From positions 1-64,000 of the forward strand of contig NZ_JAJQMN010000001.1 in NCBI RefSeq assembly GCF_028994775.1: a stretch of 64,000 nt of DNA. The letters run 5' to 3'. Positions 14,566-23,610 of the stretch are shown here, in pieces. The notes under the pieces are model-generated. The model searched no databases. It was not told where the DNA came from and saw only the letters and a list, made by a program, of their open reading frames with translations. Every line of letters starts with the position of its first letter. Position 1 is the stretch's first letter. The position numbers and the translations under genes were made by a program. The stretch comes from Promicromonospora iranensis. GTDB lineage: Bacteria; Actinomycetota; Actinomycetes; Actinomycetales; Cellulomonadaceae.

Positions 14566-15138
14566 TCAGGGCGCCTCCGCGGTGATGTACCGCTGCACGG
14601 TCGGCGCCAGCCAGGCGATCACATCCGCTCTGGACATGTCCGCGGCAGGGCCGAACTTCAGCACGTACCGCACCAGCGCCATGCCCAGCACCTGTGACGC
14701 CACGAGCGCGGCACGCCGTTCGGCGTCGGCCGGGTCGGGGACGAACGCCCGGGCCGCCGGTACGAGCTGGGTGGCGAACACCTGACGCAGGCGGTCGGAA
14801 CCGGACTCGTTCGTCACCCCCACCCGGAGCAGGGTGCGCAGAACGGTGTCGCGCTCCCACAGCTCGAGGAAGTGCGTGACCAGGACGACGCCCAGCCGGT
14901 CCGGGTCGAGCTCGCCGAGGTCCGGGAAGTCGAGCTCGACGTCGATCACCGCGGCGAACAGTCCTTCCTTGGAACCGTAGTAGCGCATGACCATGGAGGG
15001 GTCGATCCCGGCGTCCCGGGCGATGGCCCGCACGGTCGCGCGGTCGTAGCCGTCGGACGCGAAACGCTCCCGGGCCGCCTCCAGGATCGCGGTGCGGGTC
15101 ACGTCGGAACGACGGCGAGGAGTCTCGGGGCCTGTCAT
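14566..15138 (-). CDS. TetR family transcriptional regulator
   Basis: 190 residues. The N-terminal helix-turn-helix (about 12-60) has TRTAILEAARERFASDGYDRATVRAIA and the recognition helix region SMVMRYYGSKEGLFAAV, standard for TetR. The remainder is a helical ligand/dimer domain. It is divergent from a flavin monooxygenase gene with 106 bases between them holding three imperfect palindromes of one pattern, so it probably represses that gene and itself and is released by the enzyme's substrate or a related drug. TACAGT lies 7 bases before the ATG, suggesting leaderless transcription. Confidence 0.92.
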   Translation of the reverse strand: MTGPETPRRRSDVTRTAILEAARERFASDGYDRATVRAIARDAGIDPSMVMRYYGSKEGLFAAVIDVELDFPDLGELDPDRLGVVLVTHFLELWERDTVLRTLLRVGVTNESGSDRLRQVFATQLVPAARAFVPDPADAERRAALVASQVLGMALVRYVLKFGPAADMSRADVIAWLAPTVQRYITAEAP

Positions 15139-15145
15139 GCCTACA

Positions 15146-15151
15146 ACTGTA
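15146..15151 (-). promoter_or_regulatory. -10 box of the tetR-type gene (leaderless)
   Basis: TACAGT on the minus strand ends 7 bases before the ATG at 15138. It lies within the small palindrome CCTACA-AC-TGTAGG (15140-15153) and beside operator site 1. Confidence 0.5.
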
Positions 15152-15169
15152 GGCCAACACCCGTTGACC
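15152..15169. promoter_or_regulatory. TetR operator site 1
   Basis: Imperfect palindrome of pattern GGYCAAC-N4-GTTGRCC. It overlaps the -35 box (TTGACC, 15164-15169) of the monooxygenase promoter and borders the tetR -10 box. Confidence 0.6.
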
Positions 15170-15193
15170 TCCGCGCCCGACTCTCGCTAGGGT
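15164..15193 (+). promoter_or_regulatory. Promoter of the FAD monooxygenase gene
   Basis: TTGACC (15164-15169), 18-base spacer, TAGGGT (15188-15193). The expected start of transcription near 15200 falls within operator site 2. Confidence 0.7.
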
Positions 15194-15225
15194 GGTCAAC
15201 AAGCGTTGGCAAACAACCGTTGGCC
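15194..15225. promoter_or_regulatory. TetR operator sites 2 and 3 (overlapping)
   Basis: Two further copies of the pattern, 15194-15211 (CAAC-N4-GTTG core) and 15208-15225 (AAC-N4-GTTGG core), overlap by four bases just downstream of the -10 box. Occupation would block transcription start. Confidence 0.6.
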
Positions 15226-15244
15226 AAGCATCGGGGAGGACACC

Positions 15245-16645
15245 ATGGACACGGACGTCGTCGTCGTCGGAGCAGGGCCCACCGGCCTCCTGCTCGCGGG
15301 GGACCTCGCCACCGCCGGTACTCGGGTCACCGTGCTGGAGAAGCGCCCGGCCCGGCTGAGCAACCTCACCCGCGCGTTCGTCGTGCACGCCCGCAGCCTC
15401 GAGGTGCTCGACGCACGCGGCCTCGCGGACGAGCTGGTCGCCACCGGGCAGCCGGTCCGGAGCATCCGGCTCTTCCAGCGCCTCACGATCAGCCTCGAGG
15501 ACCTGCCCTCCCGGTACCCGTACGTGCTGGTCGTGCCCCAGTACGAGGTGGAGAGGCTGCTACGCCGCCGGGCCCAGGAGGCGGGCGCCGAGCTTCGCTA
15601 CGACAGCGAGGTCGTGGCCCCGGCGCAGGACGACGAGGGCGTCACGGTCACGACCGCCGACGGCCCCGGCCTGCGCGCGAGGTACCTGGTCGGCACGGAC
15701 GGCGCCCGGTCCACGGTGCGGAGCGCCGTCGGTATCCCGTTCCCGGGCCAGGCGGTCATCCGGTCGATGGTCCTGGCCGACGTCCGGCTGGCCCGCGAGC
15801 CCGCAGACACCCTCACCGTCGCGACGGCGGACGAGTCGCTCGGCTTCATCGCCCCGTTCGGCGACGGCTGGTACCGGTTCATCGGCTGGCACGGGAACCG
15901 CGACGTGAGCGAGGACGAACCGGTCGACCTCGACGAGGTGCGCTCCATCGCGCGTGCCACCCTGGGCGACGACTACGGCATGACCGAGCCCCGCTTCCTG
16001 TCCCGGTTCCACTCCGACGAGCGCCAGGCGCCCACCTACCGCAAGGGCCGGGTCCTCCTCGCCGGAGACGCCGCGCACGTGCACAGCCCGGCGGGCGGGC
16101 TCGGCATGAACACGGGCATGCAGGACGCCGCGAACCTCGGCTGGAAGCTCGCCGCGGCACTCCGGCTGCCTGCCGGCTCCGGCGCCGCAGTCCTCGACTC
16201 CTACGAGGCCGAGCGGCACCCCGTCGGCCGGCAGGTCCTACGCGCCAGCGGCGGGATCCTGCGGGCGGCGACCAGCCGGGGACCGGTCGCCAAGGTCGCG
16301 AGCGCCATCGGCGTCGGCATCGTGTCGCGGGCGGCGCCGGTCCGGCGCCGGGCGGCGGGCTTCGTCTCCGCGCTCGGCATCGCCTACCCGCGGCCCCGCG
16401 GGGCACACCCGCTGGTCGGCACACGGGCGCGCGACCTGCCGCTGGAGGGCGGCTCACGCCTCGCCGAGGCGCTGCGCCAAGGCCGGTTCGTCCTGGTCGC
16501 GCCGGCGGGCGCGCCGACGCCCGACCTGCCCGCCACGCTCGGCGAGGTCGACCCCGCCGAGCGCGTCCTGACCCGCCGGGCCGACGGCGGCGCCACCGCC
16601 CTGCTCGTCCGCCCCGACGGCTACGTCGCAGCCGTCCAGGTGTGA
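15245..16645 (+). CDS. FAD-dependent monooxygenase (PHBH/aromatic hydroxylase family)
   Basis: 466 residues. N-terminal FAD-binding fold VVVGAGPTGLLLAGDL (GxGxxG), ribityl-contacting LVGTDGARSTVRSAVG (DG motif), and LLAGDAAHVHSPAGGLGMN (GD motif) define the group A flavoprotein monooxygenases, which use NAD(P)H and O2 to hydroxylate aromatic compounds. Length and the C-terminal thioredoxin-like tail resemble both aromatic-ring hydroxylases and drug-inactivating enzymes such as rifampicin monooxygenase; I cannot decide the substrate. ATG 15245 has GGGAGGA 4 bases upstream. Its control by the divergent TetR protein suggests induction by its substrate. Confidence 0.85.
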   Translation: MDTDVVVVGAGPTGLLLAGDLATAGTRVTVLEKRPARLSNLTRAFVVHARSLEVLDARGLADELVATGQPVRSIRLFQRLTISLEDLPSRYPYVLVVPQYEVERLLRRRAQEAGAELRYDSEVVAPAQDDEGVTVTTADGPGLRARYLVGTDGARSTVRSAVGIPFPGQAVIRSMVLADVRLAREPADTLTVATADESLGFIAPFGDGWYRFIGWHGNRDVSEDEPVDLDEVRSIARATLGDDYGMTEPRFLSRFHSDERQAPTYRKGRVLLAGDAAHVHSPAGGLGMNTGMQDAANLGWKLAAALRLPAGSGAAVLDSYEAERHPVGRQVLRASGGILRAATSRGPVAKVASAIGVGIVSRAAPVRRRAAGFVSALGIAYPRPRGAHPLVGTRARDLPLEGGSRLAEALRQGRFVLVAPAGAPTPDLPATLGEVDPAERVLTRRADGGATALLVRPDGYVAAVQV

Positions 16646-16681
16646 CGCCGGCGGCATGGCCCGGGCTCAGCGGTCCCGAGC

Positions 16682-17266
16682 TCAGTACTCCGAGTAGGAG
16701 CTCGAGTCGCCGAAGAAGCCCTCGCGGAACTCCGGGATGCTGAACACGATCGCGGCGCCGATGACCACGAGAGCGGTCAGCCCGATCGTCACCCAGCCCG
16801 TGATGAGGCCACCGAGGGCCAGACCCCCGTTGTCCGCCAGACCCTCCTTCTGCGCCTTGCGGCTCATGTGCCCCGTGATGACGGCGGGGATGGCCGCCAG
16901 GAACCCGACGAGGCAGCTGAACAACATGACGATGCTGAGGATCCCGAGCACGAGTGACCACACGCCGAGCGCGTTCTTCTCGGGCGGAGCCGCGTACCCG
17001 TAGGGCGCTCCGTAGTGCGGCGGCTGCGGCTGCCCGGGATGGTAGGCGGGCCCCTGCTGGTACGGCTGCTGGTACGGCTGGTACGGCCCCTGCTGGTAGG
17101 GCTGCTGCGGAACGGGCTGCTGCAGGTCCGGGTAGGGCTGCCCGTAAGGGGGCGGCACCGCGGCCTGGCCCGGGACCGGGGACCCGGCAGCCGGGTCGGG
17201 GACCGGCCCCGGGGTGTCCTGCTGGGGCGGGTCGTACGGGGACTTCCACCCGTCGGACTGGGTCAT
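16682..17266 (-). CDS. DUF4190 domain membrane protein (copy A)
   Basis: 194 residues. The N-terminal half is Pro/Gln/Tyr/Gly-rich with PYQQ-type repeats (about 20-95) and probably disordered in the cytoplasm. Two membrane helices follow (LGVWSLVLGILSIVMLF and the segment around LTALVVIGAAIVFSI), separated by the DUF4190 signature in which ITGHMSRKAQKEGLADNGGLALGGLITGW is the conserved connecting loop. Function unknown. First of three tandem paralogues; the bases around its start (AAGGCAGCACGATGACCCAG) match copy B almost exactly, pointing to recent duplication. Confidence 0.8.
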   Translation of the reverse strand: MTQSDGWKSPYDPPQQDTPGPVPDPAAGSPVPGQAAVPPPYGQPYPDLQQPVPQQPYQQGPYQPYQQPYQQGPAYHPGQPQPPHYGAPYGYAAPPEKNALGVWSLVLGILSIVMLFSCLVGFLAAIPAVITGHMSRKAQKEGLADNGGLALGGLITGWVTIGLTALVVIGAAIVFSIPEFREGFFGDSSSYSEY

Positions 17267-17322
17267 CGTGCTGCCTTCCGTGCTCGGCTGCGCCGGGCGG
17301 CGCCGTACGTGAACGTGCAGAT

Positions 17323-17369
17323 CAGCCCGTCACACGCCGGGTGAGGTACGCCTCGGGCGTGACGGGCTG
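17323..17369 (-). terminator. Terminator hairpin after DUF4190 copy B
   Basis: CAGCCCGTCAC (17323-17333) pairs perfectly with GTGACGGGCTG (17359-17369), with a 25-base loop. Confidence 0.55.
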
Positions 17370-17402
17370 ACCGGGACCTGCTGGACGATCGCGGAGGCTG
17401 GA

Positions 17403-17984
17403 CTAGCCGTTCTCGAGCTGCTCGAGCTGGTCGAGCGCGTCCTGGAGCTCGGGGTCGATCGACGGGTCGACGCCCTGCTCCTCGAGACCCTGGTCGAACT
17501 CCTGCTCGTACTGCTGCTCGAGCTCCTGCTCGAAGTCGTTCTGGAATTCCGGCGAGTTGACCAGGAAACCGATGAACACGAGGTACGCGGCCCAGCCCAG
17601 GGTGATCAGCACCGTGCCGATCCAGCCCATGATCAGGCCGGCCAGGCCCATGCCGCCGTTGTCGGCCTGGCCCTCTCGCTGCGCCCGACGGCTCTTCGAA
17701 CCGGTGATGATGGCGGCGATACCGGTGAAGAGACCGCAGCCCAGGATCGACAGGATGCCCAGCACGAGCGACCACACACCGAGGCTGTTCTTCGGCAGCG
17801 GCGCGGCACCGTAGGCCCCGGGCTGGCCGCCCTGCGCGTAGACCGGACCCTGCGGCGCCTGCGGATACGGCGTCTGCTGGTACGGCGCCGGCTCCCCCGG
17901 AGCCGCACCTGGCTGGCCCTGGTCGGGCTGCTGCGGCTGCTGCGGCGGGTCGTACGGCGACTGGCCGCCGTCGGGCTGGGTCAT
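17403..17984 (-). CDS. DUF4190 domain membrane protein (copy B)
   Basis: 193 residues with the same plan as copy A: a Pro/Gln-rich N-terminus, LGVWSLVLGILSILG helix, TGSKSRRAQREGQADNGG loop, and a second helix around MGWIGTVLITLGWAAYLVFIGFL. It differs in a long acidic tail rich in Glu and Gln (LEQQYEQEFDQGLEEQ) that copies A and C lack. AAAGG lies 8 bases before the ATG. Function unknown; the tail may give it a different partner. Confidence 0.8.
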   Translation of the reverse strand: MTQPDGGQSPYDPPQQPQQPDQGQPGAAPGEPAPYQQTPYPQAPQGPVYAQGGQPGAYGAAPLPKNSLGVWSLVLGILSILGCGLFTGIAAIITGSKSRRAQREGQADNGGMGLAGLIMGWIGTVLITLGWAAYLVFIGFLVNSPEFQNDFEQELEQQYEQEFDQGLEEQGVDPSIDPELQDALDQLEQLENG

Positions 17985-18032
17985 CGTGCTGCCTTTCTGC
18001 TTGCGTCATGCCGGGGCTGAACCGGCGGAGAG

Positions 18033-18068
18033 GTGCCAAACCTACAGGTCGGAGGGCCTGTACGGCAC
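18033..18068 (-). terminator. Terminator-like hairpin after DUF4190 copy C
   Basis: GTGCC/GGCAC (18033-18037, 18064-18068) encloses TACAGG/CCTGTA (18043-18048, 18057-18062), a two-part stem between the copy C stop codon and copy B. Confidence 0.5.
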
Positions 18069-18117
18069 GTGAATCGGATGGGGAGGGCTACCCGTGCGGG
18101 AGGCCGCCGGAGGTTCA

Positions 18118-18687
18118 TCAGTCGTTCATGTAGCTCCACTGGCTGATACCGCCGGACAGCAGCCCGGCTCCCAGCACGAAGATGAAGAACACGACGCCGA
18201 GGATCGCCAGCGCCACGTTGATCCAGCCCAGGATCAGGCCCGCGGTCGCCATGCCACGGTTGTTCGCGAGACCGTCGTCCGCGGCCCGGCGACCCATGGT
18301 TCCGGTCACGATCGCCGCGATGCCGAGCAGGAGCGGGCACGTCACGTAGCTGAGGATTCCGGTGACCAGCGACCAGACGGCCAGGTCGTTCTTCGGCGGC
18401 GTCGCCGCGTACCCGTACTGGGTGACGGCGGGCGCCGCCGGCTGGCCATATCCCGCGCCATATCCCGCTGCCCCGCCCTGCTGCTCGTACGGCGTACCCG
18501 CCTGCCCGTACGGCGCATCCGCGCCGGCCTGTCCATAGGGTTGGGTCGCGCCCTGCTCGAAGGTCTCGCTGCGGCCGGGATCCGCCGGGGCCGGCTCCGC
18601 TCCGAACGACTCGGGCACCGGCTGCGTGGGCGGCGTCTCCGGATCCCGCTGAGGATCGCGTGGTGTGCCGCCGGCGTTCTCGGTCAT
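18118..18687 (-). CDS. DUF4190 domain membrane protein (copy C)
   Basis: 189 residues: an N-terminal Pro/Glu/Gly-rich region with PYGQAG repeats, helix LAVWSLVTGILSYVTCPLLLG, loop VTGTMGRRAADDGLANNRG and a second helix around WINVALAILGVVFFIFVLGAGLL. It is the most divergent of the three neighbours. The start at 18687 is chosen for AAGGA 8 bases upstream; longer readings lack family sequence. Function unknown. Confidence 0.78.
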   Translation of the reverse strand: MTENAGGTPRDPQRDPETPPTQPVPESFGAEPAPADPGRSETFEQGATQPYGQAGADAPYGQAGTPYEQQGGAAGYGAGYGQPAAPAVTQYGYAATPPKNDLAVWSLVTGILSYVTCPLLLGIAAIVTGTMGRRAADDGLANNRGMATAGLILGWINVALAILGVVFFIFVLGAGLLSGGISQWSYMND

Positions 18688-18711
18688 GAGGCGTCCTTCC
18701 AGGTCTGAGTC

Positions 18712-18737
18712 CCGGGGCGCCGGGACCGGCGCCCCGG
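18712..18737 (-). terminator. Terminator hairpin after the aspS-acetyltransferase unit
   Basis: CCGGGGCGCCG (18712-18722) and CGGCGCCCCGG (18727-18737) pair perfectly with a 4-base loop. Confidence 0.7.
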
Positions 18738-18784
18738 CTCCACCTAACCAGTGAAAACGTGGGCGCGCCCGGGAAACACGCGGG

Positions 18785-19567
18785 TCAGACGGGGTACCAC
18801 GTCTCCACCTCGTGCGCGAGCACGAAGCCGAGCCGCTCGTAGACGCGGCGCGCGGCGTGGTTGTCGTCGTACAACCCGAGCGTCGCCAGCCCGCACTCGG
18901 CGACACCGTCCGCCGTCATGCGCGCTGTCAGGGCGCCGGCGTACCCGCGCCCGCGGAACGCCGGCAGAGTCCCGATCGAGCCGAGGTGGACGGCGCCGCC
19001 CGGAACGGGCGTGGCCGAGCCGACCGCGACGAGCACGCCCGCCGGGCGACCTGCCCTCTCGGCCGTCGTCCGGACCCCGTACCAGCGCGCGCGGCGCGCG
19101 TGCGGGCCGCGCAGGCCGCGCCGCGTGTCCGGGTTGGCCTCAGCGAGCGTCTCCGCCATCTCGTCGGCGTCGCGGTCCAGGTCGAGCCGCGCCACGACGA
19201 CGCCGTCGACGTCGGGCACCTCCGGTGCGGTCTCGGTGACCATCCGGTCCCACGTGGTGGCCGGTCCGAGGCCCCAGCCGGAGAGGATGTCCCCGGCCAG
19301 GGCCCCGGTACCGCGGGTGACGGCCACGCCGCGCACCGTGTCCCGGGGCGTCACGGTGCCGAGCAGCGCGGCCACCCGTACGGGCTCGCCGACCGCCGTG
19401 ACGACCCGTCCGGGTCGCTCGCCCGTCGGGTCGACGAGCTCGAGGACGGCGGCCGCGCCAGCGTCGTCAGGCGCCGTGCTGTCGGTCCACGACCGCGCGA
19501 CCTCGAGGAAGTCCGTCCGGACGGTGTGGAAGACGTGGTCGAGCCCGTGCCGACCCAGCCGGGTCAC
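18785..19567 (-). CDS. GNAT family N-acetyltransferase
   Basis: 260 residues. The C-terminal half carries the GNAT acetyl-CoA site: [25 protein letters not shown] (the R/Q-x-x-G-x-G/A element) followed by [24 protein letters not shown]. The N-terminal half (1-120) is a degenerate second GNAT-like fold. It should acetylate a small amine or protein; substrate not predictable. The GTG start overlaps the aspS stop (GTGA), so it is translated from the aspS message. Confidence 0.85.
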   Translation of the reverse strand: MTRLGRHGLDHVFHTVRTDFLEVARSWTDSTAPDDAGAAAVLELVDPTGERPGRVVTAVGEPVRVAALLGTVTPRDTVRGVAVTRGTGALAGDILSGWGLGPATTWDRMVTETAPEVPDVDGVVVARLDLDRDADEMAETLAEANPDTRRGLRGPHARRARWYGVRTTAERAGRPAGVLVAVGSATPVPGGAVHLGSIGTLPAFRGRGYAGALTARMTADGVAECGLATLGLYDDNHAARRVYERLGFVLAHEVETWYPV

Positions 19568-21366
19568 GCCGTGGTGGCCGCCACGGGCACGGCGGCCTCG
19601 GGCTTGAAGTCGACACCGGCCTCCTTGCGCTGCTCCGGCGTGATCGGCGCGGGCGCCGCGGTCAGCGGGTCGAACCCGCCGCCCGACTTCGGGAACGCGA
19701 TGACGTCGCGGATCGAGGCCGACTTCGTCAGCAGCGCCACGATGCGGTCCCAGCCGAACGCGATGCCGCCGTGCGGCGGGGCGCCGAAGGCGAAGGCGTC
19801 GAGCAGGAAGCCGAACTTCTCCTGCGCCTCCTCCTGGCCGATCCCCATCACCTCGAAGACGCGCTCCTGCACGTCACGGCGGTGGATACGGATCGAGCCG
19901 CCACCGATCTCGTTGCCGTTGCACACGATGTCGTAGGCGTAGGCCAGGGCGTCGCCCGGTGCCTGCTCGAACGTGTCGATCCACTCGGGGGTGGGCGACG
20001 TGAACGCGTGGTGCACGGCCGTCCAGGCGGACGAGCCGAGGTCGACGTCGTCGTCCTCGCCCGCCGGCTTGAACAGGGGCGCGTCGACGATCCACACGAA
20101 CGCCCAGGCGTCAGGTGATTCAGGACTGTCGATCTGTCCGAGCTTCCGCGCGATCTCGACGCGCGCCGCACCGAGCAGCGCGCGGGAGTCGGAGGTCTTG
20201 CCCGCGGCGAAGAACACCGCGTCACCCGGCTCCGCGCCGGTGACCTTGGCGAGGTTCGCGCGCTCGTCGTCGGACAGGTTCTTGGCGACCGGGCCGCCGA
20301 GCTCGCCCTCCTCCGAGAACGTCACGTACGCGAGGCCACGCGCGCCGCGCTGCTTGGCCCACTCCTGCCATGCGTCGAACTGGCGGCGGGGCTGCGACGC
20401 GCCGCCCTTCATCACGACGGCGCCCACGTACTCCGCCTGGAACACGCGGAACGGCGTGTCCTTGAAAAAGTCCGTCAGCTCGACGATCGGGTTGCCGAAG
20501 CGCAGGTCGGGCTTGTCGGAGCCGTAGAGGCGCATGGCCTCGTGGAACGTCATGCGCTGGATCGGGGTCGGGATCTCGACGTCGATCAGCGCCCACAGGG
20601 CCTTGAGGATCTGCTCGCCCAGGGCGATGACGTCGTCCTGGTCCACGAAGCTCATCTCGACGTCGAGCTGCGTGAACTCCGGCTGACGGTCCGCGCGGAA
20701 GTCCTCGTCGCGGTAGCAGCGGGCGATCTGGTAGTAGCGCTCCATGCCGCTGACCATGAGCAGCTGCTTGAACAGCTGCGGCGACTGGGGCAGGGCGTAC
20801 CAGGAGCCGGGCGCCAGGCGGGCCGGGACCAGGAAGTCGCGGGCGCCCTCGGGAGTGGACCGGGTGAGCGTCGGCGTCTCGATCTCGACGAACTCCTGCT
20901 CGTCCAGCACGCGGCGCGCGGCCTGGTTGGCCTTCGACCGCAGGCGGAGCGCGGCGGCGGGCGCCGGACGGCGCAGGTCGAGGTAGCGGTGCTTGAGACG
21001 CGCCTCCTCGCCGATGACCTCGGTGTCCGCGAGCGCGGTGGACACCTGGAACGGCAGAGGGGCCGACTCGTTCAGGGTGATGACCTCGGTGGCGACGACC
21101 TCGATCTCGCCCGTGGCGAGGTTGGGGTTGGCGTTGCCCTCGGGGCGACGGCCGACCTCACCGGTCACCTGCAGCACGTACTCCGCGCGCAGCGGGTGGG
21201 CGATCTCCTCGTCCCGGATGACCACCTGGGCGATGCCCGACGCGTCACGCAGGTCGATGAACGCCACTCCCCCGTGGTCACGGCGGCGATCGACCCAGCC
21301 CGTGAGGGTGACGGTCTGGCCGATGTGCTCGGCCCGTAGTGAGCCGGCCGTGTGGGTGCGGAGCAC
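19564..21366 (-). CDS. aspS: Aspartyl-tRNA synthetase
   Basis: 600 residues, the normal bacterial length. The N-terminal OB-fold anticodon domain has [23 protein letters not shown]; class II motifs follow: motif 2 around [23 protein letters not shown] and motif 3 [13 protein letters not shown]. The bacterial GAD insert lies between about 290 and 420. It charges tRNA-Asp in the cytosol and may also charge tRNA-Asn, as in many actinobacteria. The GTG start at 21366 has AAAGGAA 7 bases upstream. An acetyltransferase gene is coupled downstream. Confidence 0.97.
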   Translation of the reverse strand: MLRTHTAGSLRAEHIGQTVTLTGWVDRRRDHGGVAFIDLRDASGIAQVVIRDEEIAHPLRAEYVLQVTGEVGRRPEGNANPNLATGEIEVVATEVITLNESAPLPFQVSTALADTEVIGEEARLKHRYLDLRRPAPAAALRLRSKANQAARRVLDEQEFVEIETPTLTRSTPEGARDFLVPARLAPGSWYALPQSPQLFKQLLMVSGMERYYQIARCYRDEDFRADRQPEFTQLDVEMSFVDQDDVIALGEQILKALWALIDVEIPTPIQRMTFHEAMRLYGSDKPDLRFGNPIVELTDFFKDTPFRVFQAEYVGAVVMKGGASQPRRQFDAWQEWAKQRGARGLAYVTFSEEGELGGPVAKNLSDDERANLAKVTGAEPGDAVFFAAGKTSDSRALLGAARVEIARKLGQIDSPESPDAWAFVWIVDAPLFKPAGEDDDVDLGSSAWTAVHHAFTSPTPEWIDTFEQAPGDALAYAYDIVCNGNEIGGGSIRIHRRDVQERVFEVMGIGQEEAQEKFGFLLDAFAFGAPPHGGIAFGWDRIVALLTKSASIRDVIAFPKSGGGFDPLTAAPAPITPEQRKEAGVDFKPEAAVPVAATTA

Positions 21367-21501
21367 TGAGCGTTCCTTTCGTACGGAAGATGGGGTCCCG
21401 ACGCCGGGCGCCCTGGCGGGCGGGACGACGACGTGGGGAGCGCCTCACGGCGCGCCGACGAGTCTAGTGCGTGGCGACCGCAGATGGTCTCGGGGAACGG
21501 T

Positions 21502-21549
21502 CCATGGGTACTTATATCCATGGTGTGCGCGCGTCCCGCCCAGTATTCT
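21502..21549 (+). promoter_or_regulatory. Promoter/operator candidate of the toxin island
   Basis: An AT-richer patch with two CCATGG boxes (21502-21507, 21518-21523) forming an imperfect 22-bp palindrome, followed by a possible -10 TATTCT (21544-21549). The rest of 21367-21613, between aspS and the island, shows no gene. Confidence 0.4.
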
Positions 21550-21613
21550 CGCTGCTCAGCAGGGGTAGGACGGGGGCCTGTGCGGGCCATGGACGGATGG
21601 AAGGGGCGGGCCG

Positions 21614-21937
21614 ATGGTTGACCTGAAAATGGATCTGGATGCGGTTCGAGAGCTGGGTTCGAGCCTGACGACGGTGGCGAACGAGTTCGAGAACGCGAAT
21701 GCGAACAGTGACCGGATCGCTGGTGCCGTCGGGCACGAGGGACTGGCAGGGGTCGTGCGGGACTTCGCGCACAAGTGGGACGACACGCGGGAAAAGATGA
21801 CGGAGAACCTGCGGACGCTGGCGGAGGCGTCGACGCAGGTGGCAGAGGCGTTCTCGGACATCGACAAGCAGCTGGCCGACGGAGTCTCGGGTGAGGGGTC
21901 GGCGCCGGCGCCGACGTCGGGGAACACCCCCGTATGA
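21614..21937 (+). CDS. WXG100-like type VII secretion substrate/partner
   Basis: 107 residues, predicted as two amphipathic helices with a central turn, the WXG100/ESAT-6 plan: helix 1 MDLDAVRELGSSLTTVANEF, centre GLAGVVRDFAHKWDD, helix 2 REKMTENLRTLAEASTQVAEAF, and a disordered Pro/Ser-rich tail. The central W is in KWDD rather than WXG, and the YxxxD/E export motif is not obvious. It precedes the Hint toxin with a 4-base overlap (ATGA), so it probably pairs with the toxin for export. No type VII ATPase gene is in the window. The upstream GGAAGGGG is a good ribosome site. Confidence 0.7.
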   Translation: MVDLKMDLDAVRELGSSLTTVANEFENANANSDRIAGAVGHEGLAGVVRDFAHKWDDTREKMTENLRTLAEASTQVAEAFSDIDKQLADGVSGEGSAPAPTSGNTPV

Positions 21938-23610
21938 GGCCGTCTGACTGGTCGCCGGTGGGGTTGGATGCTGATCCGACGCCGGGTGATCCGGTGCTGG
22001 TGCTCTCGGGCGGGCAGGAGTATCTGGAGGTCGCGTCCTCGATCGACAACGCCGCTTCCGCCATGTCGCGGTTGGATGTCGCAGGCACCGTCTCGCAGGC
22101 CGTGGATGCGTTGATGGAGCGCAAGGAAGACACCATCGGCGAGATCCGCAAGGCCCACGGCCGATACCTCGCCGCCGGGGAAGCGCTGGTCGGGTACGCG
22201 TCCTCCCTGGAACGCGTCCAGTCGGAGACGCTCACCGCGTTGGACCAGGCCCGGGATGCGCAGGACCAGGTGCAGGCCGCGTCGGGGTCGAAGGACCGGT
22301 GGCAGGACCTGGCCGACAGTGCGAAGGATGAGACAGAGAAAGCGGAGTACGAGCAGAAAGCCCGCCAGGCCGACGGCGAGGCCGACCAAGCCGCCGGGAT
22401 CATCTCGTCCGCGAAGTCGACCATCGACTCCGCAGTCTCGGACCGGAACCGCGCCGCCGAGCATGCGATCGACCGGATCGAGGAGATCACTTCTTCGGAT
22501 GATCTCAACGATGGGTGGTGGGACGACTGGGGGTCCAAGCTCGTCGCCGCGATCGCCGACATCGCCGACATGATCTCCACCATCGCGGGCATCCTCGCGA
22601 TCATCGTCGCGTTCATCCCCGTGGTCGGCACCGCCCTCGCCGGTGTGCTGCTCGTGATCGCGGCGGTCGCCGCCATAGTCAGTGCGGTCGCGAACATCAC
22701 GCTCGCGGCCACGGGTGAACGCTCCTGGGCCGAAGCAGGGCTGGCCATCGCCGGTGCCGCACTCTCCCTCATCGGACTCGGTGGTGCTGCCAAGGCCGCT
22801 ATGGGTCTGGCGAAGGGCATCAGCAAGGGCGCGGTCAAGCAGGGCATGAAGAACGGGTGGTGCAAGTTCGGCTTCGGGGCCTGCTTCGTCGCCGGGACCC
22901 CGGTCCTGACCGCCGACGGCACCAAGCCGATCGAGGACATCGCCGTCGGGGACAAGGTCTGGACCCGCAACCTCGTCACCGGACTGGACGAGCTGCAGCT
23001 GGTCGCCGAGACCTTCGTCCGACAGACCTTGGCCCTGCGCCACCTGACCCTGCGCACCGGTGTGATCTCCACGACCCCGGAGCACCCGTTCATGGTCGAA
23101 GGCCGCGGCTGGCAGCTGGCCGGCAACCTCCGCCCGGGAGACGTGCTGATCACTCCCGACGGTACCGCCGCGATCGAGACAGTGGACGTGGAGGAACGAG
23201 ACCTCGCGGACATCGTCACCGTGTACAACTTCCACGTCGAGAACAACCTCAACTACTACGTCCACGCCGGCGACACACCCGTACTCGTCCACAACAACCA
23301 CAGCAAGATCCCGAAGGGGATCAAGAATGCCTCCAAGGGCATGAAGGACCTCTTTGCGGACGGCTCGATCCGCGGGAAGCCGATCATCAGCATCCGCGAC
23401 ACCCTCAAGCGCGACGGGTTCACACAGGAGCTCGCCAAGAACAAGAAGGGTTACCTCTTCCGTAACAGCAACGGAGAAGAGGTTCGCGTCATGCGCAGGG
23501 ACGGCGCCTGGGACGTTCGCGCACGCAACGGGTTCGGAAACTATCTTGACGAGTTCGGGAACGTCGCCAGTCCAGGCCAGACTCACCAGATCGGAGTGGT
23601 ATCCAAGTGA
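21934..23610 (+). CDS. Polymorphic toxin with Hint (pretoxin) domain and C-terminal toxin domain
   Basis: 558 residues in modules. Residues 1-200 are a helical coiled-coil type VII-style targeting region (SSIDNAASAMSRL, then Glu/Lys/Gln-rich helices). About 205-300 is a hydrophobic/Gly-Ala region with long helices (ISTIAGILAIIVAFIPVVG). From C317 a Hint/pretoxin domain starts (CFVAGTPVLTADG, ISTTPEHPFMVEGRGW) and ends near 454 with YYVHAGDTPVLVHN. The last ~103 residues (456-558) are the likely effector, with EEVRVMRRDGAWDVR and FGNYLDEFGN; this could be a BECR-fold nuclease, but I do not recognise the family. Hint self-cleavage would release the toxin. The next gene overlaps and is the probable immunity gene. 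Confidence 0.82.
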   Translation: MRPSDWSPVGLDADPTPGDPVLVLSGGQEYLEVASSIDNAASAMSRLDVAGTVSQAVDALMERKEDTIGEIRKAHGRYLAAGEALVGYASSLERVQSETLTALDQARDAQDQVQAASGSKDRWQDLADSAKDETEKAEYEQKARQADGEADQAAGIISSAKSTIDSAVSDRNRAAEHAIDRIEEITSSDDLNDGWWDDWGSKLVAAIADIADMISTIAGILAIIVAFIPVVGTALAGVLLVIAAVAAIVSAVANITLAATGERSWAEAGLAIAGAALSLIGLGGAAKAAMGLAKGISKGAVKQGMKNGWCKFGFGACFVAGTPVLTADGTKPIEDIAVGDKVWTRNLVTGLDELQLVAETFVRQTLALRHLTLRTGVISTTPEHPFMVEGRGWQLAGNLRPGDVLITPDGTAAIETVDVEERDLADIVTVYNFHVENNLNYYVHAGDTPVLVHNNHSKIPKGIKNASKGMKDLFADGSIRGKPIISIRDTLKRDGFTQELAKNKKGYLFRNSNGEEVRVMRRDGAWDVRARNGFGNYLDEFGNVASPGQTHQIGVVSK

